Below are positions 25,865 to 36,225 of a DNA stretch of 64,000 nt, in pieces. The notes below the pieces were generated by a model. The model saw nothing but the letters and a program-made list of their open reading frames with translations. It ran no database searches and was not told the DNA's origin. The DNA is from Vibrio astriarenae (lineage in GTDB: Bacteria; Pseudomonadota; Gammaproteobacteria; Enterobacterales; Vibrionaceae). The stretch's first letter is position 1. Each line of letters opens with the position of its first letter. Both the position numbers and the translations under genes were made by a program. Where the stretch lies: the NCBI RefSeq assembly GCF_010587385.1, contig NZ_CP047475.1, forward strand, positions 2,356,001-2,420,000, read 5' to 3'.

Positions 25865-25905
25865 CTCCCTACTAACTATGACGAGATAAAAACTGGAGGA
25901 TACGA

Positions 25906-25947
25906 ATGATTGTAATGACTTTTAACGACTGGGCCATGCAGAAATAG
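25906..25947 (+). CDS. Possible 13-residue leader peptide
   Basis: MIVMTFNDWAMQK is encoded after a very strong ribosome-binding site (CTGGAGGA at 25893-25900, 5 nt before ATG) and a TATAAT promoter. About 200 nt separate its stop from the rsgA-like start. In that gap CCCGGA (26042-26047) pairs with TCCGGG (26053-26058), and other stem candidates exist. The layout resembles a regulatory leader peptide. It could instead be a free small protein. Seen: ORF and signals. Inferred: regulation. Confidence 0.45.
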   Translation: MIVMTFNDWAMQK

Positions 25948-26152
25948 ACTTGAGCAGAAGTAACGAAAGCAAGTAGCCACTGAGCTATTTAAGCGGGATG
26001 TTTAACCCCAAACTGCTTCACTTCTTAATCCCTCTCCATCGCCCGGACTGAATCCGGGGTCAAAATCAACTCGAACTCGACCCTATAAGTACTATTACTT
26101 TTTAGGCGCTTTGCTATACCCTAATTTCAGCAGCGTCTGGGACATTCGAACA

Positions 26153-27208
26153 ATGAAACAACACACTAACGCACCAACTCTAACCCTCTCTCAACTTGGT
26201 TGGAAAGGTTTTTACCAGCAACAGCTTACGCTAGAAGATTACGAAAATACCCTGTTTGCACGCGTGATTGCACACCATCGTAGCGGCTACACGATATGGA
26301 CAGAGCAAGGTGAGCACCATCTTGATATCCACCATAATCTACCCTCAATGACGGTGGGTGATTGGCTCGTCGTTGATCATGAATTTGGGTTTATCAAGCT
26401 TTTGGATCGCCATAGTCTTTTTAGTCGAAAAGCGGCGGGAAGCAAGGTGGCTGAGCAGTTTATTGCTGCCAACATCGATACCCTATTCATCGTCGTGTCA
26501 CTCAATGATGACTTTAACTTAAGCCGTATTGAGCGTTACCTCGCCCTTGCTCATGAAGCTCAGGTTGAGCCTGTTGTGGTACTCACCAAAGCTGATCTCA
26601 ATCCTGACGCGGAGACTTTAAAGCAGCAAGTGATGCGCATTAACCCACTGTTAATGGTTGAGACAGTCAATAGCCTTGATAGCGACAGCGTCTCTAGCTT
26701 GAGCGCATGGTGTAAGGCTGGTCGAACGGTGGCCTTTATGGGCTCATCTGGGGTAGGAAAGTCCACCCTAGTCAATACGCTGCTTGGCTCTCAGGAGCAA
26801 GTAACCGGTGGCATACGCGAAGATGACAGTAAAGGCCGACACACCACAACGTCACGCTCTATCCATATTCTGCCAACAGGTGGAGTATTGATCGATACTC
26901 CAGGAATGCGCGAGCTACAACTGGCAGACTGTGAGCAAGGTGTGAGTGAGACCTTTGCCGATATTGAAACACTGGCCAGCCAGTGCCGCTTTTCAGACTG
27001 CAGTCATCAATCAGAGCCAGGCTGCGCTATTCAAACGGCTTTGGATGCTGGCGAGCTCGAGCTACGTCGCTTCAATAACTACCTTAAGCTACTGCGTGAA
27101 CAGCGTCATAATGGCGCGACGTTGGCAGAGCAAAGAGCCCATGATAAGCAGCTCGGTAAGATGTATCGCAGCGTTCAAGGTGAAAGCCGAAAACGTAAGG
27201 GGAAATAG
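26153..27208 (+). CDS. rsgA: RsgA/YjeQ-type ribosome-associated GTPase
   Basis: The protein is 351 residues from ATG 26153 ([12 protein letters not shown]); an upstream TTG frame to 26111 is less likely. It has an OB-like N-terminal domain, a circularly permuted GTPase (G4 TKAD near 146, G1 GSSGVGKST near 198, G3 DTPGM near 247) and a C-terminal zinc region with spaced Cys and His ([14 protein letters not shown]). RsgA releases RbfA and checks the 30S decoding centre in late assembly. Many gamma-proteobacteria carry a second RsgA paralog away from orn and psd; the absence of those genes here suggests this is that paralog. Confidence 0.85.
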   Translation: MKQHTNAPTLTLSQLGWKGFYQQQLTLEDYENTLFARVIAHHRSGYTIWTEQGEHHLDIHHNLPSMTVGDWLVVDHEFGFIKLLDRHSLFSRKAAGSKVAEQFIAANIDTLFIVVSLNDDFNLSRIERYLALAHEAQVEPVVVLTKADLNPDAETLKQQVMRINPLLMVETVNSLDSDSVSSLSAWCKAGRTVAFMGSSGVGKSTLVNTLLGSQEQVTGGIREDDSKGRHTTTSRSIHILPTGGVLIDTPGMRELQLADCEQGVSETFADIETLASQCRFSDCSHQSEPGCAIQTALDAGELELRRFNNYLKLLREQRHNGATLAEQRAHDKQLGKMYRSVQGESRKRKGK

Positions 27209-27258
27209 TCTTTGATAAGACTTAAGCCTCAAAGCAGCTGAGCTTGCTTTAAGATACC

Positions 27259-27284
27259 AACGACCTTCCCTGTGAAGGTCGTTT
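27259..27284 (+). terminator. Terminator of the rsgA-like gene
   Basis: AACGACCTTC (27259-27268) and GAAGGTCGTT (27274-27283) form a perfect 10-bp stem with a 5-nt loop and T-run. Confidence 0.85.
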
Positions 27285-27478
27285 TACTCCATTTAACTGC
27301 GAAGCGCGTCACAGTTATCAAACCTGATAGCCAAGTGCGACACCCAAATTAAAAAAACGACTATTTTCCTAAAAGCTGAGCTAGTTGCGATTCTGGCCCG
27401 TTGGTAGTCTGAATTCATTCAAGAAACCATATTCGAGTTTCTCATAATTCAATACTAAATCTTCAACGGAGCAATATT

Positions 27479-28627
27479 ATGTCTAGCGCATTTTTCATTC
27501 CTTCAGTAAACCTGATGGGCACGAGCTGCCTAAGTGATGCAATCAATAGTGTCCAGTCACTGGGTTATAAAAAAGCCCTTATCGTTACCGACTCTGTACT
27601 AAACCAAATTGGTATCGTGGCAAAAGTGACGTCGCTACTTGAGCAAGCAGGCGTTGAGTCAGTGGTTTTCGACCAAACAAAACCAAACCCAACGATCGAC
27701 AATGTGAACGATGGTTTGGCAATGTTCAAACAAGGTCAGTGTGACTGTGTCATCTCTCTTGGTGGTGGCTCTCCGCACGATTGTGCAAAAGGTATTGCCC
27801 TGCTTGTAACCAATGGTGGTGAGATTAAAGACTACGAGGGTGTTGATCAGTCAGCGAAACCACAAGCTCCACTCATCGCGATCAACACCACGGCGGGTAC
27901 CGCTTCAGAGATGACCCGCTTCTGTATCATCACTGATGAAGCTCGCCACGTAAAAATGGCGATTGTTGATAAACACGTAACGCCAATTATCTCAGTTAAT
28001 GACCCAGAGTTGATGCTAGCAAAACCAGCCTCACTCACTGCAGCAACCGGTATGGACGCTCTGACGCACGCGATTGAGGCTTATGTTTCGGTTGCAGCGA
28101 CACCAGTTACAGATGCGGTGGCAATCAAAGCCATTGAGATGATTCAGGCTAACCTACGTCAAGCAGTGAGCAACGGTGATGACATCACTGCGCGCGATAA
28201 CATGGCGTACGCTCAATTTATGGCGGGCATGGCATTTAACAACGCATCATTGGGTTACGTACACGCGATTGCTCACCAGCTGGGCGGTTACTATGACTTG
28301 CCACACGGCGTATGTAACGCAGTGCTGCTTCCTCACGTACAGCAGTACAACGCCCAAGTCTCTTCTGCGCGTCTGCGTGATGTTGCAAAAGCGATGGGTG
28401 TCGAGGTAACGGCGATGAATGACAGTGAAGCTGCAGAAGCAGGCCTAGAGGCTATTCGTCAGCTATCAAAAGATGTCAACATTCCAGCAGGTCTTGAAGA
28501 GCTGGGTGTGAAGAGAGATGACTTTGATATTCTGGCGGAAAATGCACTGAAAGATGCATGTGGTTTTACTAATCCGAAGCAAGCGACTCATCAAGAGATC
28601 GTCGAAATCTTGAGTGCAGCAATGTAA
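27479..28627 (+). CDS. Iron-containing alcohol dehydrogenase (AdhB/YiaY type)
   Basis: The 382-residue protein belongs to group III alcohol dehydrogenases. GGGSPHD at 95-101 binds the NAD pyrophosphate. The four iron ligands are all present: D193, H197, H262 and H276. Length and motif positions match Zymomonas AdhB nearly residue for residue. It interconverts primary alcohols and aldehydes with NAD(H) in the cytoplasm. An AraC regulator gene follows in the same direction and may control it. ATG 27479 follows CGGAGCAATATT. Confidence 0.92.
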   Translation: MSSAFFIPSVNLMGTSCLSDAINSVQSLGYKKALIVTDSVLNQIGIVAKVTSLLEQAGVESVVFDQTKPNPTIDNVNDGLAMFKQGQCDCVISLGGGSPHDCAKGIALLVTNGGEIKDYEGVDQSAKPQAPLIAINTTAGTASEMTRFCIITDEARHVKMAIVDKHVTPIISVNDPELMLAKPASLTAATGMDALTHAIEAYVSVAATPVTDAVAIKAIEMIQANLRQAVSNGDDITARDNMAYAQFMAGMAFNNASLGYVHAIAHQLGGYYDLPHGVCNAVLLPHVQQYNAQVSSARLRDVAKAMGVEVTAMNDSEAAEAGLEAIRQLSKDVNIPAGLEELGVKRDDFDILAENALKDACGFTNPKQATHQEIVEILSAAM

Positions 28628-28640
28628 TTCTCATTTTTTA

Positions 28641-28665
28641 GAAGCTCTCCGATTTGGGGAGCTTC
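28641..28665 (+). terminator. 10-bp hairpin after the dehydrogenase gene
   Basis: GAAGCTCTCC (28641-28650) pairs with GGGGAGCTTC (28656-28665), one G-T pair. No T-run follows, so some read-through into the AraC gene is possible. Confidence 0.6.
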
Positions 28666-28758
28666 TAGCACATAAAAGCTGGTCAAAATCAAAGAAGCGA
28701 GTGCTAACTCACCTTAAAATTGCATCGAGATTGTTTCGCGGGGGTGACGCAAAAACAG

Positions 28759-29610
28759 ATGCACACGATCAACGACTTTAAACGAGTAACTGAGCGAGAG
28801 TATGCGCTCTCCACCGACAGCTTAAACTTACTCTACTATGACCTACCGCAATACTTTGACGATAGCTATCACTCCTACGATAGTCCGCGCCTGTGTACCA
28901 TTTTAACTGGTACCAAGGAGGTCAAAGTCAACCAATCTGACTCCTTCAAGTATGACCGAACCGAGTTTGTACTTCTGCCGCCCAATGCAACGGTACACAT
29001 GAGTATGCCAAACTCAACTAAGGCGTTAGTCTATGAGTTTAGCGACCAACTGATCGATGGTGTTGTCCAGCAGGTGGCCGACAACCTTGAGGTTGATTCG
29101 GCTCAAGACATCGACTGTAACTCCTTTAGTCATAGCAAGATCAACACCCGCTTAGGTGAGCTCCATCAACGCATGCAGCAAATTGTCGGTGAAAACGACA
29201 CCAATATGCGCTTTCTGCTCAACCTGACTAGCCAAGAAGTGGTTTATGAGTTACTGAGAAAACAGTCGTGCCACAGCATCTTGTACCAAGCAAAAAATCA
29301 CCCTATCAACCAGGCAATAAGGTTGATGAAATCCAGTCACCATCAGAGTATTTCTGAGATCGCAGAAGAGGTCGGCTTGTCGCTATCCAATTTCAGTCAA
29401 AAGTTTAAAGCTGTCACTGAATCGACACCTAAAGACTATGTGAGAAAGCTGCGATTGCAACGTTCACAGAAGCTATTAGAAACGCTCTCCGTAACCGATG
29501 CCGCGATGGAGGTGGGTTATGAGAATATATCCCACTACATCCGACTGTTCAAAAAGGAGTTTGGCGTTACGCCCAAGCAATACCAGCTGCAGTATCAAAT
29601 TCATGCTTAG
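28759..29610 (+). CDS. AraC-family transcriptional regulator
   Basis: The frame is open from a TTG at 28720; ATG at 28759 (MHTINDFKRVTERE) is taken as start, giving 283 residues. A cupin-like sensor domain (about 25-110) is followed by a C-terminal double helix-turn-helix (about 185-280) with ISEIAEEVGLSLSNFSQKFK and AAMEVGYENISHYIRLFKKE, then FGVTPKQYQLQ. Such proteins sense small molecules. The preceding alcohol dehydrogenase gene is the most obvious target, but no operator can be named. Confidence 0.85.
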   Translation: MHTINDFKRVTEREYALSTDSLNLLYYDLPQYFDDSYHSYDSPRLCTILTGTKEVKVNQSDSFKYDRTEFVLLPPNATVHMSMPNSTKALVYEFSDQLIDGVVQQVADNLEVDSAQDIDCNSFSHSKINTRLGELHQRMQQIVGENDTNMRFLLNLTSQEVVYELLRKQSCHSILYQAKNHPINQAIRLMKSSHHQSISEIAEEVGLSLSNFSQKFKAVTESTPKDYVRKLRLQRSQKLLETLSVTDAAMEVGYENISHYIRLFKKEFGVTPKQYQLQYQIHA

Positions 29611-29638
29611 TACAGCAATGATTTCATTCGCTTTTATA

Positions 29639-29660
29639 GGAGACCTAGGTCTCCTTTTTT
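29639..29660 (+). terminator. Terminator of the AraC gene
   Basis: GGAGACCTAGGTCTCC (29639-29654) is a perfect palindrome followed by six T. Confidence 0.9.
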
Positions 29661-29866
29661 ATTCTTTTACACCGATAGCGTGCAACATATTTCACCACAA
29701 AAATACTACATAGTTGGTATTTTCATCCATGAAGGGTCACATTTATCTCATAAAAGGAGTATATTGTTTAACCAGCATGAATAGTGCTGATTCATTAAAG
29801 GAATGCTGCACCCACGCCCGAGCAAATTGAAATCATAATTCAAGCGATAGAGGTTTGGGGTAGGTC

Positions 29867-29875
29867 CACAACAAT
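29867..29875 (+). promoter_or_regulatory. Possible GcvB sRNA target in the sstT leader
   Basis: CACAACAAT lies 17 nt before the sstT start. GcvB pairs through its GU-rich R1 region with CACAACA-type sequences, and sstT is a GcvB target in E. coli. The match is short; regulation is inference. Confidence 0.3.
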
Positions 29876-29891
29876 ACTTCAGGATAGATGT

Positions 29892-31133
29892 ATGCAAAAC
29901 AACATAATAGCCCGCTTAAGCCAAGGTAATCTTGTGCTGCAAATCCTCACCGGTATTCTTCTCGGTGTTCTTCTCGCCTTAGCTTCACCTAGCCACGCAG
30001 AAAGCGCTGGCATGTTAGGTAGTCTGTTCGTCGGTGCACTAAAGGCAATTGCACCTATTTTGGTTTTCATTCTGGTGGCCGCATCGATTGCCAACCAGAA
30101 AAAAAACCAACACACGCACATGCGCCCTATCGTTGTCCTTTACCTCATTGGTACCCTTTTCGCAGCCTTAACGGCTGTTGTACTGAGCTTCCTGTTCCCG
30201 ACGACGTTGACACTCGTCACGGGCGCGGAAGGGGCAACACCACCTCAAGGTATCGCAGAGGTTCTGCGTACACTGCTGTTCAAGTTGGTTGATAACCCTG
30301 TCAATGCGCTCGTTGAGGCTAACTACATTGGTATTTTGGCGTGGGGTGTCGGTCTAGGTCTGGCACTTCACCATGCATCAGATACAACAAAAGCCGTTTT
30401 TGAAGATCTGAGCCACAGCGTGTCGCACATTGTTCGCTTTATTATCCGCTTAGCACCGTTCGGTATCTTTGGTCTTGTCGCTGCAACCTTTGCAACAACT
30501 GGCTTTAGTGCTCTAGCTGGTTATGCACACCTGCTCGCGGTTCTTCTTGGCTCAATGATCATCATTGCGCTAGTGGTTAACCCTGCGATTGTGTTCTTTA
30601 AAACTAAACAAAACCCTTACCCATTAATTTTCCAATGCTTGCGTGAAAGTGGTGTAACGGCGTTTTTCACTCGCTCAAGTGCGGCAAACATCCCAGTGAA
30701 CATGGCGTTGTGTGAAAAGCTGAAGCTCGATGAAGACACTTACTCAGTATCGATTCCACTCGGTGCGACTATTAACATGGCGGGTGCTGCTATCACCATT
30801 ACGACGCTAACCCTAGCAGCAGTGCATACTATGGGTATTCAAGTGGATATCTTCACTGCACTGTTACTCAGCGTGGTAGCGGCGGTTTCTGCTTGTGGCG
30901 CTTCTGGTGTTGCTGGTGGTTCACTACTGCTGATCCCTCTGGCCTGTGGCTTGTTCGGTATCTCGAATGACGTGGCAATGCAGGTGGTTGCGGTAGGCTT
31001 TATCATCGGCGTGATTCAAGATTCTGCTGAAACGGCACTGAACAGTTCTACAGACGTTGTCTTTACGGCTGCGGTTTGCCAGTCGGTAAAGCAACAAGAG
31101 CAAGCTGAGCAACTAACGGAGCAGAAGCTTTAG
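29892..31133 (+). CDS. sstT: Serine/threonine:sodium symporter SstT
   Basis: The 413-residue inner-membrane protein belongs to the dicarboxylate/amino acid:cation (DAACS) family. It has eight or so membrane spans and two re-entrant loops. Family hallmarks are [20 protein letters not shown] (about 255-274, serine-rich hairpin), [17 protein letters not shown] (about 290-306) and [21 protein letters not shown] (split: [15 protein letters not shown]). It imports serine and threonine with Na+. It is transcribed alone with its own terminator at 31169. A GcvB-like target lies in the leader. Confidence 0.93.
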   Translation: MQNNIIARLSQGNLVLQILTGILLGVLLALASPSHAESAGMLGSLFVGALKAIAPILVFILVAASIANQKKNQHTHMRPIVVLYLIGTLFAALTAVVLSFLFPTTLTLVTGAEGATPPQGIAEVLRTLLFKLVDNPVNALVEANYIGILAWGVGLGLALHHASDTTKAVFEDLSHSVSHIVRFIIRLAPFGIFGLVAATFATTGFSALAGYAHLLAVLLGSMIIIALVVNPAIVFFKTKQNPYPLIFQCLRESGVTAFFTRSSAANIPVNMALCEKLKLDEDTYSVSIPLGATINMAGAAITITTLTLAAVHTMGIQVDIFTALLLSVVAAVSACGASGVAGGSLLLIPLACGLFGISNDVAMQVVAVGFIIGVIQDSAETALNSSTDVVFTAAVCQSVKQQEQAEQLTEQKL

Positions 31134-31168
31134 GCTTGCTTAGATCTAATTGCTGATTTAATACGACG

Positions 31169-31192
31169 AAACCCCGCATTTGCGGGGTTTTT
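31169..31192. terminator. Terminator after sstT
   Basis: AAACCCCGC and GCGGGGTTT form a perfect 9-bp stem with ATTT loop and flanking A/T tracts, so it could also work from the minus strand for the urease operon. Confidence 0.9.
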
Positions 31193-31243
31193 ACTATCGG
31201 CTTTTGTGTATAGGGCACTGAAAATAAAATCAAATAGATCGTC

Positions 31244-31263
31244 ATCCTGAAGCATTTCAGGAT
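31244..31263. repeat. REP-like palindrome
   Basis: ATCCTGAA (31244-31251) and TTCAGGAT (31256-31263) flank GCAT, inside CGTCATCC...GGATCTACT. This outer frame is a common marker of dispersed intergenic palindromes in marine gamma-proteobacteria. It sits at the 3' end of the urease operon. Confidence 0.5.
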
Positions 31264-31298
31264 CTACTCACCGCGCCTGTTCGAATCAAAAATAGATC

Positions 31299-31931
31299 TT
31301 AGGCAACCGGCTCTTTCAGCGTCAGCATCCCTTCCGTCATGATAAAATCAATAATCGTATCTAAGCCCTTACTCTCTTTTAGGTTAGTAAACACAAACGG
31401 TTTGGTTGGGCGCATGCGTTGTGTGTCCGACTCCATCACTTCCAAAGAGGCACCTACGTACGGCGCTAGGTCTATCTTATTGATAATCAGCAGATCGGAT
31501 CGCGTAATACCTGGGCCACCTTTGCGCGGAATCTTCTCACCTTCAGCCACATCGATAACATAAATGGTTAAATCTGCTAGCTCTGGGCTAAATGTCGCAC
31601 TCAGGTTATCACCACCACTTTCGACAAACACGACATCCAGATTCTTATGTCGCTTAGCCAACTCTTCCACTGCCGCCAAGTTCATTGACGCATCTTCACG
31701 AATCGCTGTGTGCGGACAACCACCCGTCTCAACGCCAATGATGCGATCAGGCTCTAGCGCTTCAGCGCGAGTCAAAATCTTTGCGTCTTCTTGGGTGTAA
31801 ATATCATTGGTTACGACAGCGATATTGAGCTTGTCGCGTATTGCCTTACACAGCACCTCTAAAAGTGCAGTCTTGCCCGAGCCAACTGGGCCGCCAATAC
31901 CGATACGTAAGGGTTGCTTATAACTTTCCAT
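31299..31931 (-). CDS. ureG: Urease accessory GTPase UreG
   Basis: The 210-residue SIMIBI-class GTPase has P-loop GGPVGSGKT at 13-21, the metal-handling CPH-like motif ([15 protein letters not shown], about 65-79) and a guanine-specificity motif NKID near 150. UreG uses GTP hydrolysis to deliver nickel to urease within the UreDFG complex. It is the last gene of the urt-ure unit. Confidence 0.97.
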   Translation of the reverse strand: MESYKQPLRIGIGGPVGSGKTALLEVLCKAIRDKLNIAVVTNDIYTQEDAKILTRAEALEPDRIIGVETGGCPHTAIREDASMNLAAVEELAKRHKNLDVVFVESGGDNLSATFSPELADLTIYVIDVAEGEKIPRKGGPGITRSDLLIINKIDLAPYVGASLEVMESDTQRMRPTKPFVFTNLKESKGLDTIIDFIMTEGMLTLKEPVA

Positions 31932-31971
31932 TGATTTGTTCCTTTATATTTATTCGCCTTTTGCTAAGGCG

Positions 31972-32652
31972 TTAAGAGCGGAATAGACGTGTATACTGCG
32001 TCTGGTGCAGTGAGCTTGCTATTGCGATAGAAGGCGTAAAACTGCCTATCATCCACTCTTCAATGTGTAATGCTTGAGTGATCACCTTTGGAAAACACCC
32101 GGTAATATTGATGAGAGCGAGCTGACCATCGGTCTGCCCTAGTGGAATCAGCTTAACGCCCGCAGTAACGATGTTTTCTAGCCAACTCCATAAGTAGCCC
32201 TGTTTTAACGTAGCAAGGTCGATGGACCATGCTTTGGCGGCGATACACAGGCCAAGGAGTTGATTCGGGTGACTCGACAAGCGTTCAACAACACTGATGT
32301 CTATATCCAACTGACGCAGCAGAGTATTGAGTGCATGGCCTCGTTGTCGCTCCTCTGCTCTCAACTCACTGGTTTCACGGCTGGTGTAGAGCACATCACA
32401 CCAATGCTCTATCACTTCCATATTTTGGGTATCAAGCGCCTGATAGAGTTTATCGATAATCGGCAGTTCAAGGGTTGCCACACTCGACTCCACCATATAA
32501 ATGAGCCACTCTTCGAGACTCACTCGATCTTTAACCCATCCCGCTTCAACGGCGTACTCCAAGCCTTGTGAGTAGGTAAAACCACCAATGGGTAACGATG
32601 GGCTGATCAGTTGGAACAACCGATAACATGCCAGTTCGCTGTCAGATTTCAC
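31972..32652 (-). CDS. ureF: Urease accessory protein UreF
   Basis: The frame is open to 32739, but GTG at 32652 (MKSDSELACYRLFQLI) is preferred: AAGGA lies 7 nt upstream, and this avoids a 55-bp overlap with ureJ. The 226-residue, mostly helical protein has the family start LFQLISPSLPIGGFTYSQGLE (split: LISPSLPIGGF / TYSQGLE) and bridges UreD to UreG in the activation complex. Forty bases separate it from ureG. Confidence 0.93.
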   Translation of the reverse strand: MKSDSELACYRLFQLISPSLPIGGFTYSQGLEYAVEAGWVKDRVSLEEWLIYMVESSVATLELPIIDKLYQALDTQNMEVIEHWCDVLYTSRETSELRAEERQRGHALNTLLRQLDIDISVVERLSSHPNQLLGLCIAAKAWSIDLATLKQGYLWSWLENIVTAGVKLIPLGQTDGQLALINITGCFPKVITQALHIEEWMIGSFTPSIAIASSLHQTQYTRLFRS

Positions 32653-32684
32653 GGTGTGTTCCTTCACTATCCGAACCTCAAAAG

Positions 32685-33248
32685 TTAAGACGCTAGCAGA
32701 AGCAATACACTCGCTGATGCCACGCCGACTGAAAGCCACTTAGAGCGAACTAATTGGCCCGCAGCACTGCCTGCTACCATCAATACTGTCGCGCTGATCA
32801 GCATGCCTACCGCAAACTGAGAAACACTACCTGTTGCTTCAACACCATGGGCATAACCATGGAAGAACAGCATTGCGATTGAAGCCGCTAGCGCCATGTT
32901 TACGCGAGTCGTCGATGGTGAAAAGGCTTGCCATAGGCCAAGGCTAACCACGAACAGCGATGCGATGATGGCTGGCTCAACAATGGTCGAAAAACCAAAC
33001 CATTGACCAGCAAACAGGCCGAGCATAAGAGAAGCAATACCGCCCGACATCAAGGCGATTTTTTGCTTATTGACCACGGCAACACAACCAATTAATAAAC
33101 CAAAAGCAATCAACATAATCAGGTGATCAACACCCGTCACTGGGTGGACTAAACCTGAAGAAAAAGAGTGATGCTCATGGCCTGGGTGCGCCAACGCGAG
33201 TGAGGGGGTTGCTAAAAGTGCAATCAGTGCCGCAAATTGGGTTTTCAT
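32685..33248 (-). CDS. ureJ: HupE/UreJ-type nickel permease
   Basis: The 187-residue protein has a signal-like N-terminus (MKTQFAALIALLATPSLALA), then HPGHEHHSF (about 21-29), and six hydrophobic segments with HPVTGVDHLIMLIAFGLL, the family signature. HupE/UreJ proteins bring nickel into the cell. Placement between ureE and ureF supports supply of nickel to urease. Confidence 0.93.
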   Translation of the reverse strand: MKTQFAALIALLATPSLALAHPGHEHHSFSSGLVHPVTGVDHLIMLIAFGLLIGCVAVVNKQKIALMSGGIASLMLGLFAGQWFGFSTIVEPAIIASLFVVSLGLWQAFSPSTTRVNMALAASIAMLFFHGYAHGVEATGSVSQFAVGMLISATVLMVAGSAAGQLVRSKWLSVGVASASVLLLLAS

Positions 33249-33290
33249 ATCTCGTTCCTTAATCGTTAATTTGTCCGTTTTTATGCGCTA

Positions 33291-33743
33291 TCAATGGTGG
33301 TGATGATGACCACCAGAGCGACCGCCATACGCGCCGCCCTCTGGCTCAAAAGGCTGCACTTCCGATGTCACTTTAGCGCCTAAGCCTTCCACCATTTCAT
33401 CAAGAACGTGATCGTGCTGATAACGCACCCAGCCAGCCTCTACCTGCAGTGGCACATGGCGATTGCCTAGGTGATAAGCCACACGGGTTAATAGGTGGGC
33501 GTCATCACAATACACAGTGGAGACTTGTTCTGGCGCTGCTTTTACTTCTACAACTAGGCCACATTGGCTTTTAAGTTGCTCACCGCCTCGCAGAATATGA
33601 CCGCGCGGAAGAAACAAACCGGCATCTCGCCCATCATCCAGCGTCACTTTAAGTCGACTTTTAATTCGACTATCAATCGGCAAGCTCAAATATCCATCCG
33701 CTGGCTTGTCACCGTGAGCGTTAATTTCTGTCAGTTCAATCAT
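33291..33743 (-). CDS. ureE: Urease nickel chaperone UreE
   Basis: The 150-residue protein has an N-terminal peptide-binding domain, a metal-binding domain with YHLGNRHVPLQVE (about 91-103; the key His is at the dimer interface) and a terminal histidine tail (GGAYGGRSGGHHHHH). UreE dimers carry nickel to the UreG complex. It lies between ureC and ureJ. Confidence 0.96.
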   Translation of the reverse strand: MIELTEINAHGDKPADGYLSLPIDSRIKSRLKVTLDDGRDAGLFLPRGHILRGGEQLKSQCGLVVEVKAAPEQVSTVYCDDAHLLTRVAYHLGNRHVPLQVEAGWVRYQHDHVLDEMVEGLGAKVTSEVQPFEPEGGAYGGRSGGHHHHH

Positions 33744-33781
33744 TGGGTTATGCTCCTATACCACTGAAACAGGACATGTTT

Positions 33782-35485
33782 TTAAAATAAGAAATAGCGT
33801 TGAGCCATCGGTAGTACTTCTGCTGGCTCACACACCAACAGCTCACCGTCCGCTCTCACTTGATAAGTCTGAGAGTCCACCTCAATTTTCGGCATCCAGT
33901 CATTAAGCTTCATATCGGCTTTGCTGATATCTCGGCAATGGCTAACTTCACCGATAAGGCTCTGCAGCCCCAACTGCTCTGCGATGTTGTCTTGCTTCGC
34001 TTGCTGAGACACAAACAACATCGATGTGTTTTGACTGGCTTTACCGTAACTGCCGAACATTGAGCGGTAGTGGACGGGTTGCGGTTTTGGGATCGAAGCA
34101 TTTGGGTCACCCATCGGGGCCATCGCTATCATCCCACCTTTTAGGATCACACTAGGCTTAACGCCAAAGAAGGCAGGCTTCCACAGGACAAGGTCTGCCA
34201 ATTTACCCTGCTCAATCGAACCAATTTCATGCGCCATACCGTGAGTGATCGCGGGGTTGATGGTGTACTTCGCCACGTAACGTTTGAGACGGAAGTTGTC
34301 GCTGTAGCTCGAATCTTCAGCGAGGCTGCCTCGCTGCACTTTCATCTTGTGCGCGGTTTGCCAGGTGCGAGTGATCACTTCACCCACACGTCCCATGGCC
34401 TGAGAGTCAGAGGCGATCATTGAAAATGCGCCAAGGTCATGCAGGATGTCTTCCGCTGCGATGGTTTCGCGACGAATACGTGACTCTGCAAACGCCACAT
34501 CTTCTGCAATTGACGGCGACAAGTGGTGACACACCATTAGCATATCGAGATGCTCATCAACCGTATTAATGGTGTATGGGCGCGTCGGGTTCGTCGATGA
34601 TGGCAGCACATTGGCTTCACCAGCCGCTTTAATGATATCAGGCGCATGACCGCCACCCGCCCCTTCTGTATGGTAGGTATGAATAACGCGATCACCAATC
34701 GCACCCAATGTGGATTCAACGAAACCGGATTCATTCAAGGTGTCGGTGTGGATCGCGACCTGCACGTCCATCTCGTCGGCTACCGATAAACAAGTATCGA
34801 TCGACGCTGGAGTTGTGCCCCAGTCTTCATGCAGCTTTAAGCCAACAGCACCCGCCGCAACTTGCTCACGAAGTGCTTCCGGTTGGCTAGCATTACCCTT
34901 GCCGAGCAAGCCAAAGTTCATCGGGAACTGATCGAGTGATTCCAGCATACGATGCATGTTCCATGGACCCGGTGTGCAAGTGGTTGCGTTGGTACCCGTG
35001 TTTGGCCCCGTCCCACCCCCAATCATGGTGGTGACACCCGAAGCTAATGCTTCTTCAATTTGCTGCGGACAGATAAAGTGAATGTGAGAGTCGATACCAC
35101 CAGCCGTGAGAATATTACCCTCACCAGCAAGCACTTCTGTGCCAGGGCCAATGATAATATCAACGCCAGGTTGAACGTCTGGATTACCTGCCTTACCCAG
35201 CGCCTGAATGCGGCCATTTTTTATGGCGACATCCGCTTTCACAATGCCCCAATAATCGAGAACCACCGCATTGGTGATCACGAGATCTGGTGTTTCTGCA
35301 CTTGGGCGCTGGCTTTGCCCCATCCCATCGCGGATCACTTTACCGCCGCCAAACTTGACCTCATCGCCATACACCGTGAAGTCTTTTTCTACTTCTAGCC
35401 ACAACTCTGTATCCGCGAGACGCACGCGGTCCCCGACCGTTGGACCAAACATTTCGGCATATGCCTGTCTGGATATCGTCGCCAT
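33782..35485 (-). CDS. ureC: Urease alpha subunit
   Basis: ATG at 35485 ([15 protein letters not shown]) is used; the frame extends 13 codons further up but lacks family support. The protein has 567 residues, and its catalytic positions match the Klebsiella enzyme number for number: H134, H136, carbamylated K217, H246, H272, C319 and H320 of the flap, and D360. It hydrolyses urea to ammonia and carbamate at a di-nickel centre. A typical three-subunit enzyme forms with UreA and UreB. All residues are present, so it should be active once matured. Confidence 0.98.
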   Translation of the reverse strand: MATISRQAYAEMFGPTVGDRVRLADTELWLEVEKDFTVYGDEVKFGGGKVIRDGMGQSQRPSAETPDLVITNAVVLDYWGIVKADVAIKNGRIQALGKAGNPDVQPGVDIIIGPGTEVLAGEGNILTAGGIDSHIHFICPQQIEEALASGVTTMIGGGTGPNTGTNATTCTPGPWNMHRMLESLDQFPMNFGLLGKGNASQPEALREQVAAGAVGLKLHEDWGTTPASIDTCLSVADEMDVQVAIHTDTLNESGFVESTLGAIGDRVIHTYHTEGAGGGHAPDIIKAAGEANVLPSSTNPTRPYTINTVDEHLDMLMVCHHLSPSIAEDVAFAESRIRRETIAAEDILHDLGAFSMIASDSQAMGRVGEVITRTWQTAHKMKVQRGSLAEDSSYSDNFRLKRYVAKYTINPAITHGMAHEIGSIEQGKLADLVLWKPAFFGVKPSVILKGGMIAMAPMGDPNASIPKPQPVHYRSMFGSYGKASQNTSMLFVSQQAKQDNIAEQLGLQSLIGEVSHCRDISKADMKLNDWMPKIEVDSQTYQVRADGELLVCEPAEVLPMAQRYFLF

Positions 35486-35551
35486 TTCCAATCCTTTGCT
35501 AAATTTTTGCTGCACCTCAAGCAACTGAAGTGCGAGAAGAAGGTGGTAGGC

Positions 35552-35887
35552 CTAAACCTTACCCATCACCTTGCCCTGAAATCCGTATACTTCGAGCTTA
35601 CCGGCATAACGAACCAACTCGACCGTTCTTGACTGCCCTGGCTCAAATCGTGTGGCAGTGCCTGCTGGAATATTGAGGCGGAAACCCTTGGTGGTTTCAC
35701 GCTCAAAATCTAATGCGTTATTCGCTTCATAGAAGTGGTAGTGAGAGCCAATCTGAATCGGTCTGTCCCCCAAGTTCTGCACTTGAACGGTCACAGTCTC
35801 ACGTCCTTCATTGAGTTCAATCTCCCCACTAGGCGTCTCAATGGCTCCGGGGACAAAGCCACTATATGAATGGTTACTAGATGACAT
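35552..35887 (-). CDS. ureB: Urease beta subunit
   Basis: The start is ATG 35887 ([17 protein letters not shown]), with AAGGAG at a good distance; an upstream TTG frame to 35905 would overlap ureA. The 111-residue structural subunit has the family core PGEI...[24 protein letters not shown] (split: [20 protein letters not shown]). It stabilises the trimer. The start is 10 bp after the ureA stop. Confidence 0.96.
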   Translation of the reverse strand: MSSSNHSYSGFVPGAIETPSGEIELNEGRETVTVQVQNLGDRPIQIGSHYHFYEANNALDFERETTKGFRLNIPAGTATRFEPGQSRTVELVRYAGKLEVYGFQGKVMGKV

Positions 35888-35897
35888 CAAACACTCC

Positions 35898-36200
35898 TTA
35901 GACAATCGGTTCGTGAACCGTCACAAGCTTTGTACCATCAGGAAAAGTGGCCTCGACTTGGACGTCTGGGATCATCGAAGGCACCCCTTCCATCACATCT
36001 TCAACGGTGAGTAGCGTTCGTCCAAAGTCCATCAATTGTGAGACCGTCTTGCCCTCGCGTGCGCCTTCAAGAATCGCGCTACTGATGTAAGCAACTGACT
36101 CTGGGTAGTTAAGTTTTAAGCCTTTCTCTTTGCGTTGTTGTGCCAACATCCCTGCGCAAAAAATCAGTAACTTATCCTTTTCTCTTGGTGATAATTCCAT
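35898..36200 (-). CDS. ureA: Urease gamma subunit
   Basis: The 100-residue small subunit begins [20 protein letters not shown] and contains [21 protein letters not shown] (split: [12 protein letters not shown] / AILEGAREG) and the [24 protein letters not shown] C-terminus. Length is exactly typical. It lies 25 bp after ureD. Confidence 0.97.
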   Translation of the reverse strand: MELSPREKDKLLIFCAGMLAQQRKEKGLKLNYPESVAYISSAILEGAREGKTVSQLMDFGRTLLTVEDVMEGVPSMIPDVQVEATFPDGTKLVTVHEPIV

Positions 36201-36225
36201 GTTACAGCTCGCGTAAATGATTAAA

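Noticed and set aside
32653..32739. N-terminal extension of UreF overlapping ureJ
   Set aside because: A good ribosome-binding site supports GTG 32652, and the extra residues do not resemble UreF.
33564..35528. Several open frames of 60-112 codons antisense to ureE and ureC
   Set aside because: They lie opposite well-conserved genes and follow from codon bias; no start signals or known domains.
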